This document shows, piece after piece, positions 8,491 to 18,623 of a stretch of DNA of 64,000 bases. Each line of letters opens with the position of its first letter. Positions within the stretch are counted from its first letter, which is position 1. Made by a program: the position numbers and the translations under genes. Under the pieces are notes generated by a model that was not told where the DNA came from, ran no database searches, and saw only the letters and a list, made by a program, of their open reading frames with translations. Origin of the DNA: Betaproteobacteria bacterium (lineage in GTDB: Bacteria > Pseudomonadota > Gammaproteobacteria > Burkholderiales > UBA6910); contig JACPEG010000003.1 in the NCBI GenBank assembly GCA_016183615.1, positions 1 to 64,000 on the forward strand. Direction: 5' to 3'.

Positions 8491-10353
8491 TTGGAACGCA
8501 AACTCGCTGCCGTCCTGGAAGCCGACGTGGTGGGCTATAGCCGCCTCATGGGGCTCGACGAGGCCGGCACGCTGGGCACCCTCAAGAGCCATCTCAGGGA
8601 AGTGATCGAGCCCGCGGTCGCGCAGCGCCGGGGGCGCATCGTCAATACCACCGGTGACGCGTTTCTCGCCGAATTTCCGAGCGTGGTGGATGCGGTGGAA
8701 TGCTCCGTGGAAATGCAGGCCGCCCTGGAAATCCGCAATGCCGGTCTCCCCGAAGACCGCAAGATGCGCTTCCGCATGGGCATCAACCTGGGCGACGTGA
8801 TGGTGGAGGGCAGCGACATCTACGGGGACGGGGTCAACGTGGCGGCGCGCCTGGAGTCGCTGGCGCCGGCCGGGGGCATCTGCATTTCCCAGCCCGTCCA
8901 TGAGCTGGTCGGCAGCCTCGGGCTCTCCTGGGAGGACGCGGGCGAGCAGTTCGTCAAGAACATCGCCAAGCCGGTCCGCGCCTACCGCTTGCAAAGCGCC
9001 GCGCCGGCCACCCGGCTGGAAAAACCCGCGCCATCCGCTGGCCGGCGCTTCCCGTTGCCCGCGGTCGCGATGGTTTCGGCCGCCGTGGTGTTCGTTGGCG
9101 GCCTGGGTTTCTGGGGCTACCAGGGCCGATACGCCACGCCGCCCGCCGCCGAGCGGTCCACGGCAAACCTCAAGCCGGCGCTGGCGGTGCTCCCCTTCAA
9201 CAACATGAGCGAAGACCCGAAGCAGGAGTATTTCAGCGACGGCATCACCGAGGACCTGATCACCGATCTGTCGAAGCTCTCCGGCCTGTTCGTGATCGCC
9301 CGCAACTCGAGCTTCGTGTACAAGGGCAAGCCCGTCAACGTCCCGCAAGTGGGCAAGGAGCTGGGCGTGCGCTATGTGCTGGAGGGAAGCGTGCGCAAGG
9401 CCGGCAAGGTGGTGCGCATCACGGCGCAGTTGATCGACGCCGCCACCGGGCACCACCTCTGGGCGGAGCGCTACGACCGGGATTTAACCGGGGTGTTCGA
9501 CGTGCAGGACGACGTGCGGCAGAAGATCGTCGCGGCGCTGGCGGTCAAGCTCACTGCCGGCGAAAAGGAGCAGTGGGGGCGCAAGCCCACCAACAATCCC
9601 GAGGCGTACGATCTCTGGGCCCGCGGGCTGGAGCAGCAGGCTGCATTCAACCGGGAGGGCATCCTGGAGGCGCGCCGCCTGTTCCTGCGGGCCGTCGAGC
9701 TGGATCCGGCCTTTGCCCGGGCCTACGGGCAGATCGCCAACACCTATACCACCGAGTGGGAAATGGGCTGGAGCGGATCACCGGCGGAATTGCTGGAGAC
9801 GGCGGTGTCCTTCGCCCAGCGGGCGGTGGCTCTGGACGATGCCCTGCCCCAGGCCCATTGGGTGTTGAGCCGGGCCTACGCCCAGCGCAAGAAGTACGAC
9901 GAGGCGCTGGCGGAGATCGAGAAAGCCGTCGCCCTCAACCCCAACTTCGCCGACGGGCACGCCTATCTCGCCCAGGTGCTGGTCTACGGCGGTCGCGCCG
10001 AGGAGGCGCTGCGCCACGTCGAGGAGGCGATGCGCATCAACCCGCGCGCGCCCTACTGGTACGTGTACATCCAGGGCCACGCCCAGTTCATGCTCGGGCG
10101 CTACGACGCGGCCGTGGCCACCCTCAAGCTATCCCTCGAGCGCAATGCCAACTATCAGGCCACCCGCCGCGTGCTCATCGCCGCCTACGGCCAGGCGGGC
10201 ATGAAAAGCGAAGCCGAATGGGAAATCGCGGAATACCGGGTCGCGGACCCAAGCGCGACCATCGGCCGACTGCGGGAGATATCTCCGATCCGGGACGCGA
10301 AGTACCTGGAGCGCTACGTCGAAGGGCTGCGCAAGGCCGGGGTGCCGGAGTAG
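8491..10353 (+). CDS. Class III adenylate/guanylate cyclase with TolB-like and TPR domains
   Basis: The 620-residue protein begins with a class III cyclase domain (about 1-170). Both metal-binding aspartates are visible (LEADVVGYSRLMG and GINLGDVMVEG) and so is the transition-state asparagine/arginine pair in NVAARLE, so it should be active. A single membrane segment (about 190-212) follows, then a TolB-N-like domain (LAVLPFNNMSED to about 345) and C-terminal TPR repeats. The start is taken as TTG at 8491: GGGGGAGG precedes it and it yields the family-typical opening MERKLAAVLEADVVGYSRLMG-like sequence. A longer in-frame start at 8437 adds atypical residues. Probably a stand-alone cAMP signalling protein. 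Confidence 0.85.
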   Translation: MERKLAAVLEADVVGYSRLMGLDEAGTLGTLKSHLREVIEPAVAQRRGRIVNTTGDAFLAEFPSVVDAVECSVEMQAALEIRNAGLPEDRKMRFRMGINLGDVMVEGSDIYGDGVNVAARLESLAPAGGICISQPVHELVGSLGLSWEDAGEQFVKNIAKPVRAYRLQSAAPATRLEKPAPSAGRRFPLPAVAMVSAAVVFVGGLGFWGYQGRYATPPAAERSTANLKPALAVLPFNNMSEDPKQEYFSDGITEDLITDLSKLSGLFVIARNSSFVYKGKPVNVPQVGKELGVRYVLEGSVRKAGKVVRITAQLIDAATGHHLWAERYDRDLTGVFDVQDDVRQKIVAALAVKLTAGEKEQWGRKPTNNPEAYDLWARGLEQQAAFNREGILEARRLFLRAVELDPAFARAYGQIANTYTTEWEMGWSGSPAELLETAVSFAQRAVALDDALPQAHWVLSRAYAQRKKYDEALAEIEKAVALNPNFADGHAYLAQVLVYGGRAEEALRHVEEAMRINPRAPYWYVYIQGHAQFMLGRYDAAVATLKLSLERNANYQATRRVLIAAYGQAGMKSEAEWEIAEYRVADPSATIGRLREISPIRDAKYLERYVEGLRKAGVPE

Positions 10354-10406
10354 TTTCGCTGGCGGGAGGACGCATAACCCTGTACTACAGCGCCCACCCA
10401 TTCCGC

Positions 10407-10778
10407 TCATTTCGCAAGATAGCGGACGTCCGGAAGGTCCTTGAAGTGACCGTCGCTGGTAATGAATTCCGCCTGGAACCGGCGGGCCGTTGCATAGACG
10501 ATGGCGTCAGCGGCGGAAAGCCGATGCTTCAGCGCCAGTTCGGCCGCGGCAAGCGCGATCTCGGTCGTCAGCGGCCTGATCTCGCTTTGCTGGGTTGCGG
10601 CGATGATCTCGTCGGCCGCAGCATCGCCCAGCGTGCGGGCCAGCCACTTGTACAGCTCGAACTGGACGATCGTCGGAACGATCAGGTCCCGCGGACGGCG
10701 CAGCAGGGGCTGGTAATGCCGCCCGAGCGCCGTTCCGGCAATTGCCTCGATCCAGCCGCAGGTGTCCACCAGGATCAC
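10407..10778 (-). CDS. vapC: PIN-domain toxin, VapC-like
   Basis: VapC toxins are Mg-dependent RNases. The 123-residue product has the PIN acidic residues in the expected order: MILVDTCGWIE (Asp5), IVQFELYKW (Glu), LSAADAIVYATA (Asp) and FITSDGHFKDLP (Asp). It overlaps the upstream antitoxin gene by 4 bp (ATGA), which is typical of vapBC operons and implies translational coupling. RNA target unknown. Confidence 0.9.
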   Translation of the reverse strand: MILVDTCGWIEAIAGTALGRHYQPLLRRPRDLIVPTIVQFELYKWLARTLGDAAADEIIAATQQSEIRPLTTEIALAAAELALKHRLSAADAIVYATARRFQAEFITSDGHFKDLPDVRYLAK

Positions 10779-11026
10779 TTGCCTTTCCTCCGCGCCGGCC
10801 TGGCGTGGGCGTAGCGCTCAAGCCGGTCGCTGCGGTCGCGGTAGCCGGAGGTGTCGGCGCCGCGGGCAGCCCCGAAGAATTCGTCGATCGGACGCACCGG
10901 CACCAGCTGGATGGTGTTGCCCTTGCGCAGGAACGTGAATTTCTGGCCCGCCTTGAGCCGCATTTCTTCGCGGATCTCCTTCGGGATGGAAATCTGGAAT
11001 TTGCTGGACAGGGTGGTGGTCGCCAT
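10775..11026 (-). CDS. vapB: AbrB/MazE-type antitoxin, VapB-like
   Basis: The 83-residue protein has an N-terminal AbrB/SpoVT swapped-hairpin DNA-binding domain (TTLSSKFQISIPKEIREEMRLKAGQ...FLRKGNTIQLVPV) and a basic C-terminal tail expected to occupy the toxin active site. It is the first gene of the pair with the overlapping PIN toxin. The inverted repeat GCTATCG-N14-CGATAGC at 11040-11067 just upstream is a good candidate for the autoregulatory operator. Confidence 0.9.
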   Translation of the reverse strand: MATTTLSSKFQISIPKEIREEMRLKAGQKFTFLRKGNTIQLVPVRPIDEFFGAARGADTSGYRDRSDRLERYAHARPARRKGK

Positions 11027-11039
11027 TTCTTACCTCATC

Positions 11040-11067
11040 GCTATCGATACCATAAAAGTACGATAGC
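11040..11067 (-). promoter_or_regulatory. Inverted repeat upstream of vapBC
   Basis: GCTATCG (11040-11046) and CGATAGC (11061-11067) form a perfect 7-bp inverted repeat 13 bp or more before the antitoxin start codon, with an A/T-rich centre. AbrB-type antitoxins bind such repeats, so it is probably the vapBC operator. Confidence 0.5.
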
Positions 11068-11152
11068 ACGTCATCCGACCATGACGCAAATGACGGCCCG
11101 GGGAAATCCGCTACGAAATGCGTTCCTTTCCGGATTCCGCCCCGGCGGGCCA

Positions 11153-11425
11153 TCACGCCAGCCGATCGAGCAGCTCCTTCGCCTCTTTGAGGTCCGCCGT
11201 CCCGAAGCCTTCCGTAAACCAGCCGTAAACGGGGCGCAACAGCCCCCGCGCCTCATCTCCCCTGCCCTGCCCCAATTGAAGGCGCGCGAGGCTCATCGTC
11301 GCTCGCAACTCCAGCGACTTCGCGCCCTGGGACATGATCCATGCCTGAAGGCAGGCAGCCAGATCCGACCACATTGCAAATCCGCGTTCCCTGGAAAAAC
11401 GCAGCGCCGCCTCGGAGGCGGCACG
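11153..11425 (-). pseudogene. Relic of a cyclase/ATPase-TPR gene (C-terminal end)
   Basis: The reading frame ending at 11153 encodes SLELRATMSLARL, DEARGLLRPVYGWFTEGF and ADLKEAKELLDRL. This is the characteristic C-terminus of the very long class III cyclase/AAA-ATPase/TPR proteins (about 1,000 residues). Just before it, ALRFSRERGFAMW is a segment that in full-length relatives lies well upstream, so an internal deletion appears to have joined two pieces. Upstream of about 11425 the similarity stops and acnB begins in the same direction at 11569. No start or cyclase domain is present. I call it a gene remnant rather than a working gene. Confidence 0.6.
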
Positions 11426-11568
11426 CATGGAGCGGGCGCAGACGCAAGGCGCCCCACCATACTCCGTTAACCGCAGCCGCTTGCGCCCCGTCCCGCACCA
11501 CCGTTCCGGAGACCGAGGCCGGGGCGCCCTCCTCGACGAGGAGGGGAAAAAACCGGAAACCGCTCCGC

Positions 11569-14145
11569 CTACACCGCGATGCGCTTCGCCACCTCGCTGA
11601 AGTCCGCGATCTGGTCGAAGTTCATGTAGCGGTAGATGTCGGAGGCCTTCTGGTTGATGACGCCGATGTGGGCCATGTATTCCTCCAGGGTCGGAATCTT
11701 GCCGAGCACGGCACAGATGGCCGCGAGTTCCGCCGAGCCCAGGTACACGCGGGTGTCGAGCCCCAGGCGGTTCGGGAAATTGCGGGTGGAGGTGGACATG
11801 GCGGTCGAGCCCTTGCGGATCTGGGCCTGGTTGCCCATGCACAGGGAGCAGCCGGGCATTTCCATGCGGGCGCCGGCGCGGCCCAGCACCCCGTAGTAGC
11901 CCTCCTCCGTCAGCACCTGCTGGTCCATGCGGGTGGGCGGCGCCACCCACAGCCGCACCGGGATGTCGCTCTTGCCGTCCAGCAGCTTGCCGGCGGCGCG
12001 GAAGTGGCCGATGTTGGTCATGCAGGAGCCCACGAACACTTCGTCGATCCGGTCGCCGGCCACTTCGGAGAGGAGCTTCACGTCGTCCGGGTCGTTGGGA
12101 CAGGCGACGATGGGCTCGCCGATCTCGTTCAGGTCGATCTCGATCGCTGCCGTGTATTCGGCATCCGCATCGGGCGCGAGCAGCTCCGGCTTCGCCATCC
12201 ACGCTTCCATGGCCTTGATGCGCCGCTCCAGGGTCGCCCGGTCCTGGTAGCCGTTGGCGATCATCCATTTGAGCAGCGTCACGTTGGAGCGCAGGTACTC
12301 GAGGACGGGCTCCTGGTTGAGGCGCACCGTGCAGGCCGCGGCGGAGCGCTCGGCGGAGGCATCGGACAATTCGAACGCCTGCTCGACCTTCAGGTCCGGC
12401 AGCCCTTCGATTTCCAGGATGCGGCCGGAGAAGACATTCTTCTTGCCCTTCTTCTCGACGGTGAGCAGACCGGCCTTGATCGCGTAGTAGGGAATCGCGT
12501 TGACGAGATCCCGCAGGGTGATGCCGGGCTGCATTTTGCCCTTGAAGCGCACCAGGACCGACTCGGGCATGTCTAGCGGCATGACGCCGGTCGCCGCGGC
12601 GAAGGCCACCAGTCCCGAGCCCGCCGGGAATGAGATCCCGATGGGGAAGCGGGTATGGGAATCGCCGCCGGTGCCCACGGTGTCGGGGAGCAGCATGCGG
12701 TTGAGCCACGAGTGAATCACGCCGTCGCCGGGCCTGAGCGCCACGCCGGCGCGGTTGGAGATGAATCCCGGCAGCTCGTGGTGGGTCTTCACGTCCACCG
12801 GCTTCGGATAGGCCGCGGTGTGGCAGAAGGATTGCATGACGAGATCGGCAGAGAAGCCGAGGCACGCCAGGTCCTTGAGCTCGTCCCGGGTCATGGGGCC
12901 CGTGGTGTCCTGGGAGCCGACGCTGGTCATCTTCGGCTCGCAGTAGGCGCCGGGGCGGATGCCTGCCACGCCGCAGGCGCGGCCCACCATCTTCTGCGCG
13001 AGGGTGAAGCCCCGGCCGCTGTCCTTCGGGGCCCTGGGCATGCGGAACACGTCGCAGGCGGGGAGTCCCAGCGCGGCGCGGGCGCGGGCCGTGAGGCTGC
13101 GGCCGATGATGAGGGGAATGCGCCCGCCGGCGCGCACTTCGTCCAGCAGCACCTCGGACTTGAGCCGGAACTCGGCGATTTTCTGGCCGCCCTTCTCCAC
13201 CACGCCCTGGTAAGGGTAGATGTCGATCACGTCGCCCATGTTCATGGCGGACACGTCCACCTCGATGGGCAGCGCGCCGGCGTCTTCCTGGGTGTTGAAG
13301 AAAATGGGCGCGATCTTGCCGCCCAGGCAGTAGCCGCCGTAGCGCTTGTTGGGCACGAAGGGGATGTCCTCCCCGGTCCACCACAGCACCGAGTTGGTGG
13401 CCGACTTGCGGGAGCTGCCGGCGCCCACCACGTCGCCCACGTAGGCCACCGGGTGGCCTTTCTGCTTGAGGGCCTCGATCTGCCGGATCGGACCCACCCT
13501 GCCGGGCTCGTCAGCCGTCACGCCCTCGCGCGGGTTCTTGAGCATCGCCACCGCGTGCAGCGGAATGTCCGGCCGGCTCCAGGCATCGGGTGCGGGCGAC
13601 AGGTCATCGGTGTTGGTCTCTCCGGTCACCTTGAAAACCGTGACGGTGATTTTCTCGGGGACCACGGGGCGGGAGGTGAACCACTCGGCATCGGCCCAGG
13701 ACTGGATCACCTTGTTCGCGTTCACGTTGCCCTGGTCGGCCCTGGCTTTGACGTCGTTGAAGTAGTCGAAAATGAGCAGGGTCCTGGTAAGGCCTGTGGC
13801 GGCGATGGCGCCCACCTTCGCGTCGTCCAGCAGATCCACCAGGGGCTTCACGTTGTAGCCCCCCAGCATGGTGCCGAGAAGCTCGGTGGCCTTTTCGCGG
13901 GAGATCAGGGCGCAGGACTCCTCGCCCTTCGCCACCTTCGCCAGGAACTCCGCCTTCACCCTGGCGGCATCATCCACGCCGGCCGGCACGCGGTGAGTGA
14001 GGAATTCCACCAGCGCCGCCTCCTCGCCCCTGGGCGGGTTCCGGAGCAGGCCAACGAGATCGGCGGTCTGCCCGGCGGCGAGAGGAAGCGGCGGGATTCC
14101 GAGCGCGGCGCGCTCTGCGACATGCTGGCGATAGGCTTCTAGCAT
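11569..14145 (-). CDS. acnB: Aconitate hydratase B
   Basis: AcnB interconverts citrate and isocitrate in the TCA cycle through a [4Fe-4S] cluster, and AcnB-type enzymes can also act as iron-responsive RNA-binding proteins. The 858-residue product matches E. coli AcnB in length and domain order: an N-terminal HEAT-like domain ([21 protein letters not shown]), the swivel domain, then the catalytic domains with [26 protein letters not shown] and [11 protein letters not shown] carrying the cluster cysteines. CGGAGG precedes the ATG at 14145. It is divergent from acnA, with 407 bp between. Confidence 0.96.
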   Translation of the reverse strand: MLEAYRQHVAERAALGIPPLPLAAGQTADLVGLLRNPPRGEEAALVEFLTHRVPAGVDDAARVKAEFLAKVAKGEESCALISREKATELLGTMLGGYNVKPLVDLLDDAKVGAIAATGLTRTLLIFDYFNDVKARADQGNVNANKVIQSWADAEWFTSRPVVPEKITVTVFKVTGETNTDDLSPAPDAWSRPDIPLHAVAMLKNPREGVTADEPGRVGPIRQIEALKQKGHPVAYVGDVVGAGSSRKSATNSVLWWTGEDIPFVPNKRYGGYCLGGKIAPIFFNTQEDAGALPIEVDVSAMNMGDVIDIYPYQGVVEKGGQKIAEFRLKSEVLLDEVRAGGRIPLIIGRSLTARARAALGLPACDVFRMPRAPKDSGRGFTLAQKMVGRACGVAGIRPGAYCEPKMTSVGSQDTTGPMTRDELKDLACLGFSADLVMQSFCHTAAYPKPVDVKTHHELPGFISNRAGVALRPGDGVIHSWLNRMLLPDTVGTGGDSHTRFPIGISFPAGSGLVAFAAATGVMPLDMPESVLVRFKGKMQPGITLRDLVNAIPYYAIKAGLLTVEKKGKKNVFSGRILEIEGLPDLKVEQAFELSDASAERSAAACTVRLNQEPVLEYLRSNVTLLKWMIANGYQDRATLERRIKAMEAWMAKPELLAPDADAEYTAAIEIDLNEIGEPIVACPNDPDDVKLLSEVAGDRIDEVFVGSCMTNIGHFRAAGKLLDGKSDIPVRLWVAPPTRMDQQVLTEEGYYGVLGRAGARMEMPGCSLCMGNQAQIRKGSTAMSTSTRNFPNRLGLDTRVYLGSAELAAICAVLGKIPTLEEYMAHIGVINQKASDIYRYMNFDQIADFSEVAKRIAV

Positions 14146-14552
14146 TTCTTGTTCCTCCGAGAGAGGTTGGGGGAAGGAGCGGGCCACACCACCTGTCCTC
14201 GTCATTCCGGCGAAAGCCGGAATCCAGGCTGGTTTGGTGGGCTCCCCGGGTCGCTGCATTCGCCACGACGATGGTCTTGTCCGGCTCCAAGTCTTATATA
14301 TGTTATCTTTTATAAGTCACTTTGGGAAGCCGGTCCGCCGCCGGGCACGACCGCCAACCCTGCCAGGAAAATCCCTACGATTTAGTCAGTTATCGTTAGA
14401 CACCAGCGCGGGGCGTTCGCAATTGAACGGGTCCGGGCCTCGGCCATCCCTCCCCATATATCGCCCAAACCCTGCTAAGCTTCATTCATAGGGTCGCGCC
14501 GCCGCTCTCGGGTGCGCCCTTTCGCGTTTCAGGCAAACACGGAGAAAAGAAA
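14146..14552. promoter_or_regulatory. acnB/acnA divergent intergenic region
   Basis: This 407-bp gap has no supportable gene. It holds a short palindromic repeat, GTCATTCCGGCGAAAGCCGG followed by AATCC (14201-14226), of the kind common between proteobacterial genes. It also has an A/T-rich inverted repeat CTTATA-N12-TATAAG (14293-14316) unlike its GC-rich surroundings, a plausible shared promoter/operator. The acnA ribosome-binding site GGAGAAAAG lies just before 14553. Confidence 0.5.
14201..14226. repeat. Short palindromic intergenic repeat
   Basis: CATTCCGGC and GCCGGAATC flank a GAAA loop. The sequence resembles the abundant proteobacterial repeat usually written GTCATTCCCGCGAAAGCGGG. 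Only one copy was noticed in the window. Confidence 0.6.
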
Positions 14553-17414
14553 ATGGCCCACAACCTGTACAACACCCTGCAAGAGTTCCAGATTTCCCCG
14601 GGCAAGAAGGGCAAGTTCTATTCGGTCCCGGCCCTGGAGAAGGCCGGCCTCGGCAAGATCTCCCGGCTCCCGGTCTCGATCCGCATCGTGCTGGAGTCGG
14701 TGCTCCGGAACTGCGACGGCAAGAAAGTCACCGAGGCGCACGTGAAGCAGCTCGCCGGCTGGAAGCCCCGCGCGCCGCGGACGGACGAGATTCCCTTCGT
14801 GGTGGCGCGCATCGTGCTGCAGGACTTCACCGGGGTGCCGCTGCTCGCGGACCTCGCCGCGATGCGCGGCGTGGCGAGCAAATTGGGCAAAAACCCCAAG
14901 GTGATCGAGCCGCTGGTGCCGGTGGACCTGGTGGTGGACCACTCGGTGCAGATCGACCACTACGGCCGCCCGGACTCCCTCAGGATGAACATGGATCTGG
15001 AGTTCTCCCGCAACCGGGAGCGCTACCAGTTCATGAAATGGGGCATGCAGGCCTTCGACACCTTCAAGGTGGTGCCCCCCGGCATCGGCATCGTGCACCA
15101 GGTGAACCTGGAATATCTCGCCCGCGGCGTACACCGCAAGGACGGCATCTATTATCCCGATACTCTGGTGGGAACCGACTCCCACACCACCATGATCAAC
15201 GGCATCGGGGTGGTGGGCTGGGGCGTGGGCGGCATCGAGGCGGAAGCGGGAATGCTCGGGCAGCCGGTGTACCTCCTCACTCCCGACGTGGTCGGGGTGC
15301 ACCTCACCGGGCGCCTGCGCGGCGGTGTCACCGCCACCGACCTGGTGCTCACCATCACCGAGATGCTGCGCAGGGAAAAGGTGGTAGGCAAGTTCGTGGA
15401 GTTCTTCGGCGAGGGTACCGAGTCGCTGTCGCTGCCGGACCGGGCCACCATCTCCAACATGGCCCCCGAGTACGGCGCCACCATGGGCTTTTTCCCGGTG
15501 GATGACTCCACCATCGAGTACTTCAAGGGCTCCGGGCGCACGGCGGAGGAAATCAACGCCTTCCGCAACTACTTCAAGGCCCAGGACCTTTACGGCATTC
15601 CGAAGGCCGGCGCCATCGACTACAGCAAGGTGGTGAAGCTCGACCTCGCCACCGTCGCGCCGTCGCTCGCGGGACCGAAGCGGCCCCAGGACCGCATCGA
15701 GATCGGCAAGGTCAAGAAATCCTTCATCGCCCTGTTCTCGAAGCCGGTGGCGGAAAACGGCTACGCCAAGCCTCACGAGGATCTCTACCGGCGCCATCCC
15801 ACGCGGCTCGGCGTGTTCAGCGGCGGAGTCACGGTACCCCTTTCCGGCGGCGGCGTGCAGGAGCAGGAAGCGCTGGCGAGCGGCGCCGCAACCGACGTGG
15901 TGGAAATGGTGGACAACCGCCCCACCCCCGACGAGGTCATCGAGTCCCCCAACGAGTCACCCCGGGACTACGTGAGCCTCGGGCATGGCGACGTGCTGAT
16001 CGCGGCCATCACCTCCTGCACCAACACCTCCAACCCGGGCGTGCTGCTCGCCGCGGGGCTGCTCGCGAAGAAGGCTGTCCGGCGCGGGCTTTCGGTCAAG
16101 CCTCACATCAAGACCTCCCTCGCCCCCGGATCCCGGGTGGTGACCGAGTACCTGAAGCGGGCGGGGCTGCTGCCCTATCTGGAGAAGCTCGGATTCACGG
16201 TGGCCGCCTACGGCTGCACCACCTGCATCGGCAACGCGGGGCCCCTCGACCCCCACGTCGAGGACGCCATCACCGAAAACGACCTGATCTGCTGCGCCGT
16301 GCTCTCGGGAAACCGCAACTTCGAGGCCCGCATCCACGCCAATATCAAGGCCAATTTCCTGGCCTCCCCGCCACTGGTGGTGGCCTATGCCATCGCGGGC
16401 ACCGTACTCAGGGACCTGATGACCGAGCCGCTGGGCGTCGGTTCGGACGGCAGGGAGGTGTGGATCGGCGACATCTGGCCCAGCGGCGAGGAGATCTACC
16501 AGTGCATGAAGCACGCGATGGATCCTAGAACCTTCCGGCGCCTCTACAGCAACCTCACCAAGGACCACGAGCTGTGGAACGCGGTGCCCTCGGCCTCCGG
16601 CCAGGTCTATGACTGGCCGAAGTCCACCTACATCGCGGAGCCGCCGTTCTTCCACGGTTTCGGGCCGCGGCCGGCCCCGCCGCACTCGATCCGCGGCGCG
16701 CGGGCGCTCGGCATCTTCGGCGACTCGGTCACCACCGACCACATCTCGCCCGCCGGGTCCATCAAGGAGACCTCGCCTGCGGGCAAGTGGCTTATCGCCC
16801 ACGGCGTGGGCAAGGCGGACTTCAACAGCTACGGCTCCCGCCGCGGCAATCACGAGATCATGATGCGCGGCACATTCGCCAACGTGCGCATCAAGAACAT
16901 GATGCTGCCGCCCAAGGCCGACGGCACCCGCGTCGAGGGTGGGGTCACCGCGCACCAGCCCTCCGGCGAGCAGATGAGCATCTACGACGCGGCCATGCGC
17001 TACATCAAGGAGCGCGTGCCGACCGTGGTGTTCGGCGGCGAAGAGTACGGGACCGGGTCATCGCGCGACTGGGCGGCCAAGGGCACCCAGCTCCTCGGCG
17101 TGAAGGCGGTCGTCGCCCGCAGCTTCGAGCGCATCCACCGCTCCAACCTGGTGGGCATGGGCGTGGTGCCGCTCCAGTTCAAGGGCGACGACTCGGTACA
17201 GTCCCTCGACATCCGGGGCGACGAGGAGTTCGACCTGATCGGGATCGAGGGCGAAATCAGGCCCCGGCAGGACGTGACACTGGTCGTCAAGCGCAAGGAC
17301 GGCAACCGCCGGGAGGTGAAGCTGCTGCTGCGCATCGACACCGCAATCGAGGTGGATTACTACAGGCACGGCGGAATTCTGCCTTTCGTTCTTCGGCAAC
17401 TGGTAGCCGCGTAG
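14553..17414 (+). CDS. acnA: Aconitate hydratase A
   Basis: AcnA is the second, more oxidatively stable [4Fe-4S] aconitase. The 953-residue product has the IRP/AcnA layout. It shows [33 protein letters not shown], the substrate loop [21 protein letters not shown], the cluster cysteines in [11 protein letters not shown] and [11 protein letters not shown], and the swivel-domain [22 protein letters not shown]. It is somewhat longer than E. coli AcnA (about 890) because of inserts around residues 395-440. The gene faces acnB; tandem possession of both isozymes is common in betaproteobacteria. Confidence 0.95.
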   Translation: MAHNLYNTLQEFQISPGKKGKFYSVPALEKAGLGKISRLPVSIRIVLESVLRNCDGKKVTEAHVKQLAGWKPRAPRTDEIPFVVARIVLQDFTGVPLLADLAAMRGVASKLGKNPKVIEPLVPVDLVVDHSVQIDHYGRPDSLRMNMDLEFSRNRERYQFMKWGMQAFDTFKVVPPGIGIVHQVNLEYLARGVHRKDGIYYPDTLVGTDSHTTMINGIGVVGWGVGGIEAEAGMLGQPVYLLTPDVVGVHLTGRLRGGVTATDLVLTITEMLRREKVVGKFVEFFGEGTESLSLPDRATISNMAPEYGATMGFFPVDDSTIEYFKGSGRTAEEINAFRNYFKAQDLYGIPKAGAIDYSKVVKLDLATVAPSLAGPKRPQDRIEIGKVKKSFIALFSKPVAENGYAKPHEDLYRRHPTRLGVFSGGVTVPLSGGGVQEQEALASGAATDVVEMVDNRPTPDEVIESPNESPRDYVSLGHGDVLIAAITSCTNTSNPGVLLAAGLLAKKAVRRGLSVKPHIKTSLAPGSRVVTEYLKRAGLLPYLEKLGFTVAAYGCTTCIGNAGPLDPHVEDAITENDLICCAVLSGNRNFEARIHANIKANFLASPPLVVAYAIAGTVLRDLMTEPLGVGSDGREVWIGDIWPSGEEIYQCMKHAMDPRTFRRLYSNLTKDHELWNAVPSASGQVYDWPKSTYIAEPPFFHGFGPRPAPPHSIRGARALGIFGDSVTTDHISPAGSIKETSPAGKWLIAHGVGKADFNSYGSRRGNHEIMMRGTFANVRIKNMMLPPKADGTRVEGGVTAHQPSGEQMSIYDAAMRYIKERVPTVVFGGEEYGTGSSRDWAAKGTQLLGVKAVVARSFERIHRSNLVGMGVVPLQFKGDDSVQSLDIRGDEEFDLIGIEGEIRPRQDVTLVVKRKDGNRREVKLLLRIDTAIEVDYYRHGGILPFVLRQLVAA

Positions 17415-17422
17415 GACCCGCT

Positions 17423-17491
17423 CGTAGGTTGGGCTTCCGGCAGGAAGCCCAACACCGCGGAATCGTTGGGCTGCAAGCAGCCCAACCTACG
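17423..17491. repeat. GTAGGTTGGGC-family palindromic repeat
   Basis: The outer arms are CGTAGGTTGGGC and GCCCAACCTACG. Two nested hairpins lie inside (GGGCTTCC/GGAAGCCC and TTGGGCTGC/GCAGCCCAA). It sits just after the acnA stop, between the convergent acnA and hslR genes. Other family members are at 18566, 23776, 25514, 25622 and 53253. Confidence 0.8.
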
Positions 17492-17540
17492 GGCTGCGCA
17501 CCGGTCGTACCTGGTTTAACCCACCGGCCATTGCCGGCGG

Positions 17541-17933
17541 TCAGCGCTTGCCGGTGAGCCGGGAAAGCTGCCGCCGGTCCTTCTTGGTGGGACGGCCGCG
17601 GATCGCGGCGACGGGATTGAACTGGGTGCGGACCTCGGCCACCCGCGCGATGCGCCGCGCCCTCGATTCCGCGCCCTCCTCGTAGAGCGTGTGCGCGACC
17701 TCCGCCGGTCCGCGACGGTCCGAAAGGACCCGCACGGTGATCTCCCATTCGTAGGGGCCGATGTGAATGACGATCCGGTCGCCGGGCTTGATTTCCCTGG
17801 CGGGCTTGGCGCGTTCGCCGTTGAGCTTCACCTTGCCGCCGTCCACCGCCTGCGAGGCCAGGTTGCGGGTCTTGAAGAAGCGCGCGGCCCAAAGCCATTT
17901 GTCGATTCGCACGCGGGCGTCAGATTCGGTCAT
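17541..17933 (-). CDS. hslR: Ribosome-associated heat-shock protein Hsp15
   Basis: Hsp15 is an S4-domain RNA-binding protein that rescues 50S subunits carrying a stalled nascent chain. The 130-residue product starts with the S4 domain (VRIDKWLWAARFFKTRNLASQAVDGGKVKLNGERAKPAREIKPGD) and ends in a basic tail (RPTKKDRRQLSRL), as in E. coli HslR. It is divergent from a SET-domain gene with 39 bp between start codons, so the two promoters must overlap. Confidence 0.9.
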   Translation of the reverse strand: MTESDARVRIDKWLWAARFFKTRNLASQAVDGGKVKLNGERAKPAREIKPGDRIVIHIGPYEWEITVRVLSDRRGPAEVAHTLYEEGAESRARRIARVAEVRTQFNPVAAIRGRPTKKDRRQLSRLTGKR

Positions 17934-17972
17934 CGGGCGGGTCCTTTTTCCGATATTCTATCCGCTTCGACC

Positions 17973-18551
17973 ATGATCCATCCCCATACCGGACTGCACT
18001 GGATCGGCGAAGCAGTCGGCCACGGCATCGTCGCCACGCGCTTGATCCCCAAGGGCACCCTGATCTGGGTGCAGGATCCGATCGATCAGGTTCTGTCTCC
18101 GGCCCAGGTGGAAGCCCTGGGGCCCGCCTATGCGCCGCTCCTCGACCAGTTTGCGCATCGGGACGCCGAGGGCAACGCCGTCGTCTGCTGGGACAACACC
18201 CGCTTCATGAACCACGCCTGCGACTACAACTGCCTCGGCCCGGATCTTCTGTTCGACGTGGCGCTGCGCGACATCCCCGAGGGCCGGGAAATCACCACCG
18301 ATTACGCTTCGCTCTACCTGCTCCCGCGCGAGAGCTTCGACTGCCATTGTGGCGCGCCCAACTGCCGCGGCCGCATCAGCGCCGACGACGTTTATACCCA
18401 GCGCGAACGCTGGCGGCGGCTCATGGCCGAAGGCCTGGCGCGCGTCGGCGCGGTGCCGCAACCGCTGATGCCGCTTCTGGATCAGGCGCTGCTCGCCCGG
18501 GCCTGCCGCGACTATGGCATTCCGTTCAGCGGCGGGCCAATAACCGCCTGA
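17973..18551 (+). CDS. SET-domain protein
   Basis: This 192-residue protein is an isolated SET domain, the fold of protein-lysine methyltransferases. The N-terminal GxG-like strand (GHGIVATRLIPKGTLIW), the pseudoknot motifs FMNHACDYNCLG (NHxC) and REITTDYA, and a post-SET zinc site (CHCGAPNCRG) are all recognisable. The target in bacteria is unknown. It is separated from the next gene by a palindromic repeat. Confidence 0.83.
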   Translation: MIHPHTGLHWIGEAVGHGIVATRLIPKGTLIWVQDPIDQVLSPAQVEALGPAYAPLLDQFAHRDAEGNAVVCWDNTRFMNHACDYNCLGPDLLFDVALRDIPEGREITTDYASLYLLPRESFDCHCGAPNCRGRISADDVYTQRERWRRLMAEGLARVGAVPQPLMPLLDQALLARACRDYGIPFSGGPITA

Positions 18552-18565
18552 CGGGTTGCGCCGCA

Positions 18566-18602
18566 GTGTTGGGCTCGGGTGAAAGCCCGAGCCCAACCTA
18601 CG
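18566..18602. repeat. GTAGGTTGGGC-family half element
   Basis: A single hairpin, GTTGGGCTCGGG-N4-CCCGAGCCCAAC, followed by CTACG. It looks like one half of the composite repeat at 17423, placed between the SET gene and the exported methyltransferase gene. Confidence 0.7.
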
Positions 18603-18623
18603 CCTGCTGATAGAATTTCCGGG

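Noticed and set aside
12655-14142. Long open frame (about 495 codons) on the plus strand across acnB
   Set aside because: It lies antisense to acnB, has low-complexity His/Gly/Ala-rich translation and no family features; long antisense frames are expected at this GC content.
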